Assembly: GCF_035830635.1 (NCBI RefSeq)
Contig: NZ_JAYMFI010000021.1
Coordinates: forward strand, 1 to 28,892
DNA from: Adlercreutzia shanghongiae
GTDB lineage: Bacteria; Actinomycetota; Coriobacteriia; Coriobacteriales; Eggerthellaceae
DNA length: 28,892 nt
Direction: 5' to 3'
The position numbers were made by a program, and so were the translations under genes. The notes under the pieces were generated by a model. The model was not told the DNA's origin, searched no databases, and saw only the letters and a program-made list of their open reading frames with translations. Numbering within the stretch: the stretch's first letter is position 1; each line of letters begins with the position of its first letter. Below are positions 1 to 8,639 of the stretch, one piece after another.

Positions 1-255
1 GCTGCTGTGCACGCTGGACCGCCTGTTCGACCGAGCGTCGGTGTTCGTGATGAAGGGCGCCAGCTTCCGCGGTGCCGAACTTGAGATATTCTCGGTGGAG
101 ACGATGCCGATGGCGCCCCTTTCGGTCAGTGCGTTCCCCTTGAACGCAACAGATCGAATTCTACGGGGCGGAGAGCGCGGTACCGATGGGCTTACTTGCG
201 GTACCAACTCTGCTGACCGACGGTACCAGCATTTGCTGATTGTGGGTACCAAACA
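1..255 (+). mobile_element. Probable right end of an IS21-like insertion element
   Basis: Four GGTACC boxes lie at 179-184, 200-205, 222-227 and 245-250, spaced 21, 22 and 23 bp. Phased subterminal repeats of about one to two helical turns are typical of IS21-family ends, where the transposase binds. Just upstream is a reading frame resembling the C-terminus of the IstB helper ATPase, which is normally the last gene before the right end. After the last box the sequence reads AAACA (251-255), so the inverted tip would be TGTTTGGTACC, matching the usual TG...CA tips. The left end and IstA lie outside the window, so the family assignment is inference. Confidence 0.42.
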
Positions 256-307
256 GGATTACTGCTCAATCATATCGGATACCCCTTTCCAAGCGGTAGT
301 GAGATGA
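2..307 (+). CDS. C-terminal fragment, IstB-like transposition helper ATPase (partial at 5' end)
   Basis: The frame is open from the first bases of the window. Its first 35 or so residues have the pattern 'LDRLFDRASVFVMKGASFRG', which resembles the end of IstB/DnaC-type AAA+ proteins (a 'DRL...G.S.R' block near the C-terminus). Codon use is GC-rich and coding-like up to about base 125. After that the translation becomes nondescript, running through the GGTACC boxes and beyond the proposed element tip before stopping at 307. The real C-terminus may therefore have been lost to a frameshift, or the tail may read through the IS end. Nothing catalytic (Walker A/B) is inside the window. Function: assists IS21-type transposase by target selection. 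Confidence 0.4.
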   Translation: MLCTLDRLFDRASVFVMKGASFRGAELEIFSVETMPMAPLSVSAFPLNATDRILRGGERGTDGLTCGTNSADRRYQHLLIVGTKQDYCSIISDTPFQAVVR

Positions 308-380
308 GCGATCTCATATCCAAGGATTCTTGCTAGGCCCACCTCGCTGGATAAGCACAGGCCCCAAAAGAACAAACAGC

Positions 381-1502
381 TCAACCCAAAGAGATGGAGC
401 TGAAATTCGTTTCCTTATTTCTAGCCACAACTATAGAGGGAATATGCTTTACGGCTGCTAGAGCCATTTTCTCCACGGGCTCCAGTATCGCAACTATGCC
501 GCACATCAAAAGAGCAGCGTACACAAAAACTTGGAGCGGATTAAAGAGGCTAAGCGATACGCCAATTGCGCTCAAAAGAGCGGTTACAATAATCTTCGCG
601 ATTGACTCTGAGCCACAAAGATATAGACTACTTCTCCCCAGTCTCTGTAAAACAGTACAATCCCTTAAACAATAGGACACAAGCAGAAGAAAAGCGATAA
701 TAAATAGGGCGCGAATTGCTTCAACATAGTATCTCAAGATCGGTAATTCAAGCAACACCATCAATATATCGAATCCGAAGAAGGCAAGGGCGGAGTAGCC
801 AAAAAGGACGATACCCAAAAGAAAACAGCGGCGGGCGGTATAGGCATCTTTGCTAATAAGAGATAGGGTTTTCCTCAACCAAGGGAACGCGCCATAACCT
901 ATTGAGTAATACATCAAGTAATACAATGCACTATCTATATTGTAGTACCAAGAAGGATTAACTATTGGATGGATGACAGTATTCGCAAAGAGGAAAATGC
1001 CCATAGACACAAAAACGATTGCCCAGGTACGACGAATGAGCATGTGAATCAATTTGAATAAAATCGACGTTGTCCACAGACATGATAAGAACCAAATCGC
1101 CCCAAACGCAGTGTTGCGAACCCCTCCATGAGCAAATGCTAGAAATAACTGATGCATCGCTTCACTATTATCAATTTCATTAGATATTAAACGTATTATT
1201 ATTAATAATACACAAAAGAAATAATACGGAAGAAGTAATGTAATGCTCTTTTTCTTCAGATATCCCTTAAATGATCCTTCAGCAGAAATAAACTCAGTAC
1301 ACCCCGAGACAAAGAAGAAAAGTGGAACCTGGTTCATAAAAATAAATGTCATCCAAGGCCCCGATGCATCAAAGTGTCCCACAAAAATCTCAAACATGCC
1401 AACGCACTTCAAAACATCAAGCCAGCCGTATCTTTTCCTATCATCTATGTTTAGCGAGCTACGAGCCTCGCACCTCTTAATATTTGTTTCCGCTTCACGC
1501 AT
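381..1502 (-). CDS. Acyltransferase-3 family membrane protein (surface polysaccharide O-acyltransferase)
   Basis: Multi-pass membrane protein of about 373 residues. The N-terminal block 'RYGWLDVLKCVGMFEIFVGHFDASG' carries the conserved His of acyltransferase family 3 after the first membrane segment, followed by 'QVPLFFFVSGC', the usual second block; about ten hydrophobic helices follow. Family members transfer acetyl or other acyl groups to extracytoplasmic sugars. I prefer the ATG at 1502, which has GAGG nine bases upstream, over a TTG five codons earlier. It is the last gene of the leftward teichoic/surface-polymer operon, 75 bp after the Wzy-like gene, so it probably decorates that polymer. 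Its DNA is clearly more AT-rich than tarI or tarJ, which suggests later acquisition. Substrate unknown. Confidence 0.8.
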   Translation of the reverse strand: MREAETNIKRCEARSSLNIDDRKRYGWLDVLKCVGMFEIFVGHFDASGPWMTFIFMNQVPLFFFVSGCTEFISAEGSFKGYLKKKSITLLLPYYFFCVLLIIIRLISNEIDNSEAMHQLFLAFAHGGVRNTAFGAIWFLSCLWTTSILFKLIHMLIRRTWAIVFVSMGIFLFANTVIHPIVNPSWYYNIDSALYYLMYYSIGYGAFPWLRKTLSLISKDAYTARRCFLLGIVLFGYSALAFFGFDILMVLLELPILRYYVEAIRALFIIAFLLLVSYCLRDCTVLQRLGRSSLYLCGSESIAKIIVTALLSAIGVSLSLFNPLQVFVYAALLMCGIVAILEPVEKMALAAVKHIPSIVVARNKETNFSSISLG

Positions 1503-1577
1503 AAAATCTAACCTCAATGAATGAACTGAACCCGCAGCTATTAAAAATCAACAAAGATACCATTGCTTCATAAACAA

Positions 1578-2840
1578 CTATACAATTTCATCAACTAGAC
1601 TACCTCTATTCGTCGCCCCGATTGTAAATCCCGACTCTTTACCCTTCGTATACGCATACGCCATTGCGAGAAAGAATACGAACTGGATAAACATGACAGA
1701 CTCCATGAGGCCACCGACAAAAAAAGCACCCAGGAGAAGAGAGTATAGGCTTGCTGAATACTCGAGTCGTCGTTTATATAGGCCGATACACGTAATAGCC
1801 GTCATCGCCAAACAAACCATCAACGACAGCAAGCCACCCCAAAGCAGTATATCTAGAATACCATTATGGGCTGTCCAAAATGTCTCGCTTCCAAAACCGA
1901 GCAGAGGAGACCCTCCTTTGGGGCGCCCAAATAAAAGGTAGTCAGGATAGACGGCGGCAAACGTCTGATCCCACAATTCCGTCCGCCCTGTAAAATCAAG
2001 ACCGCGATGCAGCACCCTCTCAATAAAGAGACCGAAAACCGATTGTGCGCGAAACACTACTAGAAGCAAGAAGAAAACAAGGTAACCGACTCCGAAAACG
2101 ACAGCGTTCATAACGCGACGAATATCCCGCTTTTGAATAAGCGCCAACCCAACTATCACAAATGCCAACTCCACTGCAGAGGTGGCCGAAAACGCCAAGT
2201 AACTCTGAACTAGTGCGGCAAGCAGAAGAAGCAAACTTCGCAGCGAAAACCTCTTTCCCCGACGTGCATCGAGGAGAACGGAGACGATTATGGACGGCAG
2301 GTAAATCCTGCTGAATCCATTTCGATAACCAATTGAAGTATATGCCACTTGACCGAAAGCATCTGGATGAGCCACCATCGTATATACCAACTCAATAGTG
2401 TTTGCAACTGAATAGGAAGCCATCACTACGAGCATTCCCCATAAAAGCTCATCGCTCTTCCTCTGAGCATAGACGCCAACCAAAAGCATAGTCGACACGC
2501 AGGGAAAAGCCACCCTCACCGCCCAGATAAGGGGGGCATCACCGAAAATCATTGTCAAAATGGAGCAACCGCCATAGGCGAGTGCCAGCCCGTAGAACAC
2601 CGCCTTCTCGCCCTTCATCGCATAAAGAATAATCGTGAGTGCTATAAGCGCATATCGCAAAGCCCAAAGCGAGCCAGGTGCCAATTCCTCAAGCCATTCA
2701 GACACAGTATCGGCGGGAGCCATAACAACAAAGAAGAAAGCGAAGCCCATAATGTGCGCATAGCGCCCTAACCTCCCATCAACCTGTGGGCTTTCCTTTT
2801 TCGGATGTCTTCGATATACACCTTTAGTCGCAATTGGCAT
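1578..2840 (-). CDS. O-antigen ligase/polymerase-like (Wzy/WaaL-type) membrane protein
   Basis: Protein of 420 residues with about ten to twelve predicted membrane helices. A large hydrophilic segment in the C-terminal half (around 'GRTELWDQTFAAVYPDYLLFGRP', then 'TAHNGILDILLWGG') has the periplasmic-loop pattern of the O-antigen ligase/Wzy fold, including 'HN.' followed by a helix. Such proteins polymerise or ligate undecaprenyl-linked glycans outside the membrane. The ATG overlaps the 3' end of the upstream glycosyltransferase gene by 17 bp and uses an AGAGG site inside that gene, so the two are translationally coupled. A Wzy-like protein next to Tar-type genes suggests that the polymer has an oligosaccharide repeat as well as phosphodiester links. 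Polymerase versus ligase cannot be settled here. Confidence 0.7.
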   Translation of the reverse strand: MPIATKGVYRRHPKKESPQVDGRLGRYAHIMGFAFFFVVMAPADTVSEWLEELAPGSLWALRYALIALTIILYAMKGEKAVFYGLALAYGGCSILTMIFGDAPLIWAVRVAFPCVSTMLLVGVYAQRKSDELLWGMLVVMASYSVANTIELVYTMVAHPDAFGQVAYTSIGYRNGFSRIYLPSIIVSVLLDARRGKRFSLRSLLLLLAALVQSYLAFSATSAVELAFVIVGLALIQKRDIRRVMNAVVFGVGYLVFFLLLVVFRAQSVFGLFIERVLHRGLDFTGRTELWDQTFAAVYPDYLLFGRPKGGSPLLGFGSETFWTAHNGILDILLWGGLLSLMVCLAMTAITCIGLYKRRLEYSASLYSLLLGAFFVGGLMESVMFIQFVFFLAMAYAYTKGKESGFTIGATNRGSLVDEIV

Positions 2841-5514
2841 CCTCGACCTCTTCCTGAGTCAAATACGCAAGAAGGCGCTCGCGGTTCTTTTCATCGTAGT
2901 GATAGAAGAACCCGTCCATTCGCTCTTGATAGAGGGGCAGGGGTAAGGCCCCGTTCGCAAAAAACTCTTCGAGAGCATCTAGCATTGCATCAGCGTTTTT
3001 CACAAAGGGGCCAAAAGCTTCGCTCAAATCGATATCGAGCTCGCTATAGTGATTGATGCCGCCGAAAAATAAATCGGCGTCGGGAATAAAGTACGCCAGC
3101 GCGCGCTTGAGATAAACAAAATCGAACGAGTAAGAAGAGTAATCAGTAATCGCCATAGCGTAATCAGCCTCGGACACGCAAGCTGGAGCCATATGAACCC
3201 GATTGCCGCCCAAATCGAAAAGCTCCTCGTAGACCTTGAACAGAGGATGAAGTCTGAAGTCGAGATGAAAGTCGTGTTTTTCCAACAGCTCCGTCAGCCG
3301 AGGATCGCATAAAAATGCATTAATCTCCTTGTAATAATCTGATGCCAGGAATTTTCCGTTCAACGGTTTTCGTCCCTCTGCCGTAAGGGGGCCAATAAGG
3401 TAAGAGCGCCACGAAGGGCAGAGCAGGATACGGTTCTTTGGCCTCTGCTTCACGTCAATGAGATCATAACGAGGCATGCCGCTAGGAATGAGATCGCTCT
3501 CGTGAAAACCGTAGTTGTTCACGAGGTTCCGGCGCTCGAATTCAGTTGAAACGACCTCTTTATCGAATAGAATCTGATCATAGGAATAGAACCATGGCAA
3601 ATGCGCCCACAATACACCATGCTGCGTATATACAATTTCAGCGTTGAACAGATCGGTAAAGCTCTTGAAAGCTTTACCCTCCATCGGACAGAAACATTTA
3701 AATGCCACATCCGAGCAGATCAACTTATCGGCATTGCAGAACAGCAACTTATGCAAACGGCCCCCGAAAGGTATCACTTTTCCAAACTTACCGCACTTTT
3801 CATTAGGCTCAACACCGTTCTTTGCGTAATACCTATCGACATTGTCGCTAATTTGCGAATCGTGCAGAAACTGCAGCCAAGCATTATCCGTTTTACCAAT
3901 CGAATCAGTGTACAACCAGACCGTTCTTCCGGCATGTCTGAGCGTGTCACGTTTTTTGCGTATAAGATATCTGTCGAACTGAGTTTTCTTTCGAGGAATT
4001 CGCGCGTTGAGGCTCTTCTCCGCGCGCTTGATATCGCTTAGCTTCCTTATGGCTATCCGGTTTGCCTCATCGTCGATAAACACTCGCCACTGATCGACTA
4101 TGCGCGTATCATGCAGAGCATATGAACTGGCAGCACGACCCCATATGCTCCATTTAAGGCCAAATCGGCTGTCACCAAGATAGAATTCTAGCGAGATGTT
4201 CTCACTATCTCCGAGCGCGCAGGAATACCGGAAGCTGTAAAACCTCTCATGCATCACTTTCTCCCCGTTGTAACTACGAGAGGAAATCTCGAGGGGAATA
4301 TCCTCATAGCGCACGCATCCAGAAGGGTTTACCGGCTTCCTTTTCGCTCTGAGTCCAACACTCCCGTTAAAATCCAGGAAGGCAGGAGATTTGATACATC
4401 CGATGAGCAACAAGCCGCCCTTACGAACCGCGATTCTGAGAATAAGCAACTCGGCCGTATCGCTTGCGTACACGATCTTTTCTTCATGCTTGAGCACGAC
4501 AGCACGATTCCCGACAGAACAATCTAACTTACCCCTATTTTTCAAGCGCAAGACAAAAAATCGATGATACGGCTTAATGCTTGGATGCGTAAGAATCAAC
4601 TCATCTTCAACATGATCGAGCAGTCTTGCAAGCCGGTTAAGAGACGCATCGTACTCGGCACCCTTACGATGCACAGGAAGCAGAATATGCGATGCCATCT
4701 TCCAACCCACGTCATGCAGCAGAAGAGCCTGCAAATACCGGGGCACAGAATCCGGATAGCGGGAGAAGTAGTATTCGTACAAGCCTAAAGTATTGTCGTA
4801 GATGTAGTAGGGCTTCATGTAATTGTTCGTTACGCTGTCGGCATTCTTCATCCATGTATACTGCGCCTCGCAGCAAAAGCCTATCTTCATCTTTTCCATG
4901 AGGATATCTGTTATGTATTTCTGATCCTCATGTATTTCTACGCCATTTTCGGGATGAAAGTCGAAAACAACATTATGCCCAAAACGATTCTTCACACAGA
5001 CATTCATTGTTGTTTGGCAAATTAGATAATTGTCTCCCTGAGCAAGATCGTACACTCCCGATTTGGTAAGTACGTCATAACGGAAGTGCAACGCTTGCAC
5101 TTTGTCGTTTTTCATCGGCACAATTGGATAAGTAACTAAATCGACCTCGTCATAGCAAGTATCAAAAAAAGCCGAGACGTTCTGAATGGTCTCAGGGCTC
5201 AATCTGTCATCGGGATCAAGGAAGAAGAGATATTTGCCAACTGCGGCATTGATGCCAGCATTGCGCGCAGACGACACCCCGCCGTTCTTTTTAGCGACTA
5301 CTTTGGCCCAGGGATGCTCGGCGGAAAACCGTCGCAACAGCTCAAGCGAGCCATCGTCAGAGCCATCATCGACAAAGACAACTTCAAGCTCATCTCGATC
5401 AATGGTCTGCTCAAGCAGAGTAGCGAAACAATCTTCGAGATAATCTTCCTTGTTGTAAACGGGAATGATAATCGATGCCGTTGGATTCGCTTTTCGCAAG
5501 GATTCCTGATTCAC
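2824..5514 (-). CDS. Fused GT2 glycosyltransferase and CDP-glycerol/ribitol glycerophosphotransferase
   Basis: Two-domain cytoplasmic enzyme of 896 residues. Residues about 10-200 are a GT-A family 2 domain: 'ASIIIPVYNKEDYLEDC', 'VVFVDDGSDDGS', then 'GKYLFFLDPDDRLS', the DxD-like metal site. A middle beta-rich linker (about 330-500) has no clear family. Residues about 530-880 are a Glyphos_transf (TagF/TarL-type) domain: the 'TQHGVLWAHL' histidine near 630 and the 'ITDYSSYSFDFVYLKRALAYF' motif that binds the CDP-alditol phosphate. Such fusions add a sugar and a polyol-phosphate in one protein. It starts at GTG 5514 with AAGGAGG four bases upstream, 21 bp after the preceding transferase gene. 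It is the core assembly enzyme of the operon; sugar and alditol specificity are not readable. Confidence 0.85.
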   Translation of the reverse strand: MNQESLRKANPTASIIIPVYNKEDYLEDCFATLLEQTIDRDELEVVFVDDGSDDGSLELLRRFSAEHPWAKVVAKKNGGVSSARNAGINAAVGKYLFFLDPDDRLSPETIQNVSAFFDTCYDEVDLVTYPIVPMKNDKVQALHFRYDVLTKSGVYDLAQGDNYLICQTTMNVCVKNRFGHNVVFDFHPENGVEIHEDQKYITDILMEKMKIGFCCEAQYTWMKNADSVTNNYMKPYYIYDNTLGLYEYYFSRYPDSVPRYLQALLLHDVGWKMASHILLPVHRKGAEYDASLNRLARLLDHVEDELILTHPSIKPYHRFFVLRLKNRGKLDCSVGNRAVVLKHEEKIVYASDTAELLILRIAVRKGGLLLIGCIKSPAFLDFNGSVGLRAKRKPVNPSGCVRYEDIPLEISSRSYNGEKVMHERFYSFRYSCALGDSENISLEFYLGDSRFGLKWSIWGRAASSYALHDTRIVDQWRVFIDDEANRIAIRKLSDIKRAEKSLNARIPRKKTQFDRYLIRKKRDTLRHAGRTVWLYTDSIGKTDNAWLQFLHDSQISDNVDRYYAKNGVEPNEKCGKFGKVIPFGGRLHKLLFCNADKLICSDVAFKCFCPMEGKAFKSFTDLFNAEIVYTQHGVLWAHLPWFYSYDQILFDKEVVSTEFERRNLVNNYGFHESDLIPSGMPRYDLIDVKQRPKNRILLCPSWRSYLIGPLTAEGRKPLNGKFLASDYYKEINAFLCDPRLTELLEKHDFHLDFRLHPLFKVYEELFDLGGNRVHMAPACVSEADYAMAITDYSSYSFDFVYLKRALAYFIPDADLFFGGINHYSELDIDLSEAFGPFVKNADAMLDALEEFFANGALPLPLYQERMDGFFYHYDEKNRERLLAYLTQEEVEDANCD

Positions 5515-5535
5515 AATGCCTCCTTGATTACGCGG

Positions 5536-6786
5536 CTATTCTGCGACCTCGCTGCCACCCTCGCCGCTAAAAACTAATTCGATGATTCTATCAGTTGCAT
5601 GGCCATCGCAGGCGCACATGAACTTGTCGCGGAATGCTCTAACCTGCGAGGGGTCAAAACAAGCATCCGCTGCGCAAACTGCCTTTATGACCTCATCTGT
5701 CGTAGAGCAGATAGGGCCAGGGGCCAACTCGTCATAGTCGTAATAGAACCCACGCCAATCGGCATATTCATCGCGATCATAAGCGAAAAAAATCATCGGA
5801 CGCTCGAAAAGCGAGTACTCGAAAACCAGTGATGAGTAGTCGGAGATAACCATATCGGCACCACATATGAGCTCATTTATGCCAATCTCGTCGGATACAT
5901 CGAAAGCGAAACCAGCGCAATCGGCGGGAATATCAGGCCGCTCTCTCACAAACGGATGGTGCTTGATGAGCAAGACATAGGAATCGCCAAGTGAGTTCTT
6001 CATACGCGTAAGGTCGAGAGCGCTCGGACCCTCGGCCTTCGCCACCCTTCCCCGGAACGTAGGTGCATAGACAAGAATTTTTTTGTCATACCCCGTTGGA
6101 GCAATTTGCTGAATTTTCTTGCAGCTTGAACTTAGATATCCTTTATCGAAAAAGACGTCAGTTCGACTTACGCCTGTTGGACGCACGATTCTCGACTCAT
6201 TCTGCAATACCATAGCTTCCTCATAGGCCCACACAACCTCCGGGCTGCTAACTGTAACCAGCGAAAGGTTCTTGTAAAAAGGATGACGAAGAGTTTCATC
6301 GCGTGTGCCGCCAAAGATAAGATCGGCGGTGCTCATTCCCCACTTCTTGAAGGCTCCACAACCGTGCCAAAGTTGAACGACTTTCGTTTCGGGCCTAAGC
6401 GGCAAACAGCTGACAGCATTAGACGCGTCATTCAGAAATACATACTGTGCCGTAGCGGCGTTTTTCACAAAGGCAATGCAGTTGCGGTAATAATGGCGCA
6501 ATCTGACGCGCGTCTCTCTCAACGACACGAACTCAAGAGTCAAGCCGGGCATTTCGCTCAAGCGAGCCCACATCACCTGGAAACTTTCAGTAATCCAAGA
6601 CTCCTTGTTCTCTAGAAACAGAACCTTGCCAGGTACAACAGGCTTTTTTGCCGCTTTGCGATAAACGGCAGGCAGAACAACGAAAAAAACGGCATCTTTC
6701 ACGCGCGCTCGAATTTGGCGCATGAGAGCGCGCTTTACGCGCTTCCCAAAAGTTATTTTTTCTTCTGCCCGCGGATTGGTAGACAT
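5536..6786 (-). CDS. CDP-glycerol (or CDP-ribitol) glycerophosphotransferase, TagB/TagF/TarL type
   Basis: Protein of 416 residues of the Glyphos_transf family. The N-terminus is basic (KRVKRALMRQIRARVK) and probably binds the membrane surface. The acceptor-side motif 'LWHGCGAFKKWG' has its catalytic-type histidine near residue 142. The nucleotide-side motif 'VISDYSSLVFEYSLFERPMIFFAYD' lies near residues 310-340. These enzymes move glycerol- or ribitol-phosphate from the CDP-alditol to an undecaprenyl-linked acceptor or a growing chain. The ATG at 6786 has AGGTGA upstream and follows tarJ by 18 bp, so the CDP-ribitol genes and this transferase are co-transcribed. That association favours ribitol-phosphate as substrate, but primase and polymerase roles cannot be separated by sequence alone. 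Confidence 0.87.
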   Translation of the reverse strand: MSTNPRAEEKITFGKRVKRALMRQIRARVKDAVFFVVLPAVYRKAAKKPVVPGKVLFLENKESWITESFQVMWARLSEMPGLTLEFVSLRETRVRLRHYYRNCIAFVKNAATAQYVFLNDASNAVSCLPLRPETKVVQLWHGCGAFKKWGMSTADLIFGGTRDETLRHPFYKNLSLVTVSSPEVVWAYEEAMVLQNESRIVRPTGVSRTDVFFDKGYLSSSCKKIQQIAPTGYDKKILVYAPTFRGRVAKAEGPSALDLTRMKNSLGDSYVLLIKHHPFVRERPDIPADCAGFAFDVSDEIGINELICGADMVISDYSSLVFEYSLFERPMIFFAYDRDEYADWRGFYYDYDELAPGPICSTTDEVIKAVCAADACFDPSQVRAFRDKFMCACDGHATDRIIELVFSGEGGSEVAE

Positions 6787-6804
6787 ATGAAATCACCTAA
6801 CGTG

Positions 6805-7827
6805 CTACATATTCCACTTAATGACCGTCTTGCCCATAGGCTTGCGGATATCCGCTTCGAAAGCAGCGGATATGTCTGAAATCTGGCTCGCGTCGTTCAC
6901 GCTACATACCAAGGCAGTTAGGTAATCGAGCACTTCGGGGTGCTCGCAGTACATCTCGACGGTCTTTTCAAAGTCTTCGCGGCCGCTACGGCTACTGCCA
7001 AAAAGACGGAGGCCCTTTTCCAGCACCATGCGAGTATTGATAGGCACGTTGTTCTCGGACACGCCAAGCAGTGATACCGTACCTTCAGGGTTGATGCGAT
7101 CAATAATCTGTTCAATGGCGGCTACCGACCCCTCTCCGCCGGCGCATTCGAAAGCGTGATCGACTAGCTCCACGCCACTCACGTCGTCGACCAAGTGCGT
7201 CTCATCAGCAAAAGTAAAATCGTGAAGCTTGTTTGCGTTACGTCCGAATACAACAATCTTCGCATCGGGGTAACGAAGGTGCAAGAGCAGAGACACTATA
7301 TATCCCATATTGCCATCGCCCCAAACGCCGATGCGATTACGACGGCCGTGAGCAATGCTATCAAAACGGGTGATTGCGTGGGTAGCAACGCTAACAAGCT
7401 CCGTGAAAGCCGCCACGTCGCGGTTCACATCCTGCGGCAGCAAGACAACGCGCTCAGGCGGAAGGATCATGCTCTCCTGCATAAAGCCATCGAAGCCACT
7501 GCCGCAGAAGCGACTCGACCTCAGGTAGTTCTCCGCGATGTAGTCATCCTCTTCCACAGGGGCGTTCGGAAGCATGACCACGCAATCGCCAGGCGAGAAT
7601 GTCCTCGTATCGTCGCTGACCACGCGACCGATCCCCTCGTGGATAAGTGCCATAGGCAGCTTTTTATCGAGCACTTCCTTGCTACGGGCTCCCTGGTAAT
7701 AACGCTGGTCGGCATTGCAAATAGACAGATGCGTCGGCCGCACGATTACCTTGCCGACGGTGTCCTGAGAAACGACAACCGGCTCGATGGTACGAGGAGC
7801 CGTAAGACGGTAGACGGTATTCAGCAT
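6805..7827 (-). CDS. tarJ: Ribulose-5-phosphate reductase, TarJ-like
   Basis: Protein of 340 residues, the usual length of TarJ, a medium-chain zinc alcohol dehydrogenase. In the family it reduces ribulose-5-phosphate to ribitol-5-phosphate with NADPH. Visible features are the zinc-site region 'LSICNADQRYYQG' in the N-terminal domain and a glycine-rich Rossmann turn ('GVWGDGNMGYIVSLLL') near residues 165-185. The C-terminal 'MGKTVIKW' resembles TarJ/BcbF ends. The start codon follows the tarI stop by 3 bp, and its Shine-Dalgarno GAGG lies inside the last codons of tarI, so the pair is coupled. TarI-TarJ pairs supply CDP-ribitol for ribitol-phosphate polymers, the main reason to propose ribitol in this cluster. 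Confidence 0.87.
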   Translation of the reverse strand: MLNTVYRLTAPRTIEPVVVSQDTVGKVIVRPTHLSICNADQRYYQGARSKEVLDKKLPMALIHEGIGRVVSDDTRTFSPGDCVVMLPNAPVEEDDYIAENYLRSSRFCGSGFDGFMQESMILPPERVVLLPQDVNRDVAAFTELVSVATHAITRFDSIAHGRRNRIGVWGDGNMGYIVSLLLHLRYPDAKIVVFGRNANKLHDFTFADETHLVDDVSGVELVDHAFECAGGEGSVAAIEQIIDRINPEGTVSLLGVSENNVPINTRMVLEKGLRLFGSSRSGREDFEKTVEMYCEHPEVLDYLTALVCSVNDASQISDISAAFEADIRKPMGKTVIKWNM

Positions 7828-7830
7828 CGG

Positions 7831-8535
7831 CTAGGCCTCCAGCATAGATTCAGCGACACGCAGGTCCTGGGGATAGGTAATCTTAATGTTCGACACGTCT
7901 CCACGCACTAGAGCCACCTTTTTGCCTCGAATGACGAACGCCTTGCAAGCGTCGGTGAGGATGGCGCTTTCCTCGGGCGTCAGAGACTCGAGGGTTTCGC
8001 GAAGCTCTTTCATGTTGAAGCTCTGGGGCGTTTGGCCTTGGTACAGGACGCTGCGATTAGGAATGGACGAAATAAGCTCGCCGTCGAGGCTCTCAACGAT
8101 AGTGTCGGTAGCGGGAACGACCGTATCGCAGGCGCCGTGTGCGAGAGCGGCCTCAATGTTGTCCTCGATGATGCGCAGCGAAACGAAGGGGCGCACGGCA
8201 TCGTGGGTGACGATGATGGCGCCGTCGTCCGCCTGGCATTCGTTCTCGAAGTAGTGGATGGCGTTCATGATGGTATCGTTGCGCTCCGCTCCGCCAGCGA
8301 TCACGTTAACCGCGTCAGCACACTGCGGGCAGTGCTTGGCGATGATGTCCTTGGTCTGCTGCACCCAGGTAGCTGGCGTGAGCACCAGAATGGCATCGAA
8401 CCGCCCGCTAGCGCAGAACTTCTCCAGCGTGTGCACGAGAATAGGCTTATCACCCAAATAGAAAAACTGCTTCGGCTTATTAGGGTTCCCCATGCGAACG
8501 CCCGAGCCTCCGGCAAGAATAGCAGCAAATTGCAT
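7831..8535 (-). CDS. tarI: Ribitol-5-phosphate cytidylyltransferase, TarI-like (IspD superfamily)
   Basis: Protein of 234 residues with the IspD/TarI fold. The CTP-binding loop 'AAILAGGSGVRMGNPNKPKQF' is at the N-terminus; 'ILVLTPATW', 'IIVTHDAVRPFVS' and 'TPQSFNMKEL' follow in the family order. In TarI these bind CTP and ribitol-5-phosphate to make CDP-ribitol. I assign TarI rather than IspD because tarJ follows directly and polyol-phosphate transferases come after it. The start chosen is the ATG at 8535, with AAAGGAG five bases upstream; a longer frame reaches 8604 but has no such site and adds residues not seen in the family. It is the first gene of the leftward operon. Confidence 0.88.
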   Translation of the reverse strand: MQFAAILAGGSGVRMGNPNKPKQFFYLGDKPILVHTLEKFCASGRFDAILVLTPATWVQQTKDIIAKHCPQCADAVNVIAGGAERNDTIMNAIHYFENECQADDGAIIVTHDAVRPFVSLRIIEDNIEAALAHGACDTVVPATDTIVESLDGELISSIPNRSVLYQGQTPQSFNMKELRETLESLTPEESAILTDACKAFVIRGKKVALVRGDVSNIKITYPQDLRVAESMLEA

Positions 8536-8625
8536 GTTAGCTCCTTTACGTAAAACTACCGTGTTCGTCAAGGCTCGATCTTCCAGAGCAGGTATACCGA
8601 ACACGCTGTATTTACCTTTATTGGC

Positions 8626-8634
8626 ATTCTAGCA
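8626..8634 (-). promoter_or_regulatory. Possible extended -10 promoter of the tarI operon
   Basis: On the minus strand the sequence TGCTAGAAT matches an extended -10 (TGn plus TATAAT with one mismatch). It lies about 90 bp upstream of the tarI start. No good -35 is seen at 17 bp, which is tolerated in extended -10 promoters. It is the best candidate between tarI and the island to its right. Confidence 0.35.
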
Positions 8635-8639
8635 GAGAC

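Noticed and set aside
179..250. GGTACC series as a CRISPR or iteron origin
   Set aside because: Repeats are only 6 bp, with 15-17-bp intervals, and follow an IstB-like tail; IS-end binding sites explain them better.
7831..8535. IspD of the isoprenoid pathway
   Set aside because: The fold is the same, but tarJ follows directly in a coupled arrangement and polyol-phosphate transferases are downstream, so TarI is the better call.
7195..8553. Plus-strand open frames opposite tarI and tarJ
   Set aside because: Their translations show no family features, while the minus strand carries complete TarI and TarJ motifs.
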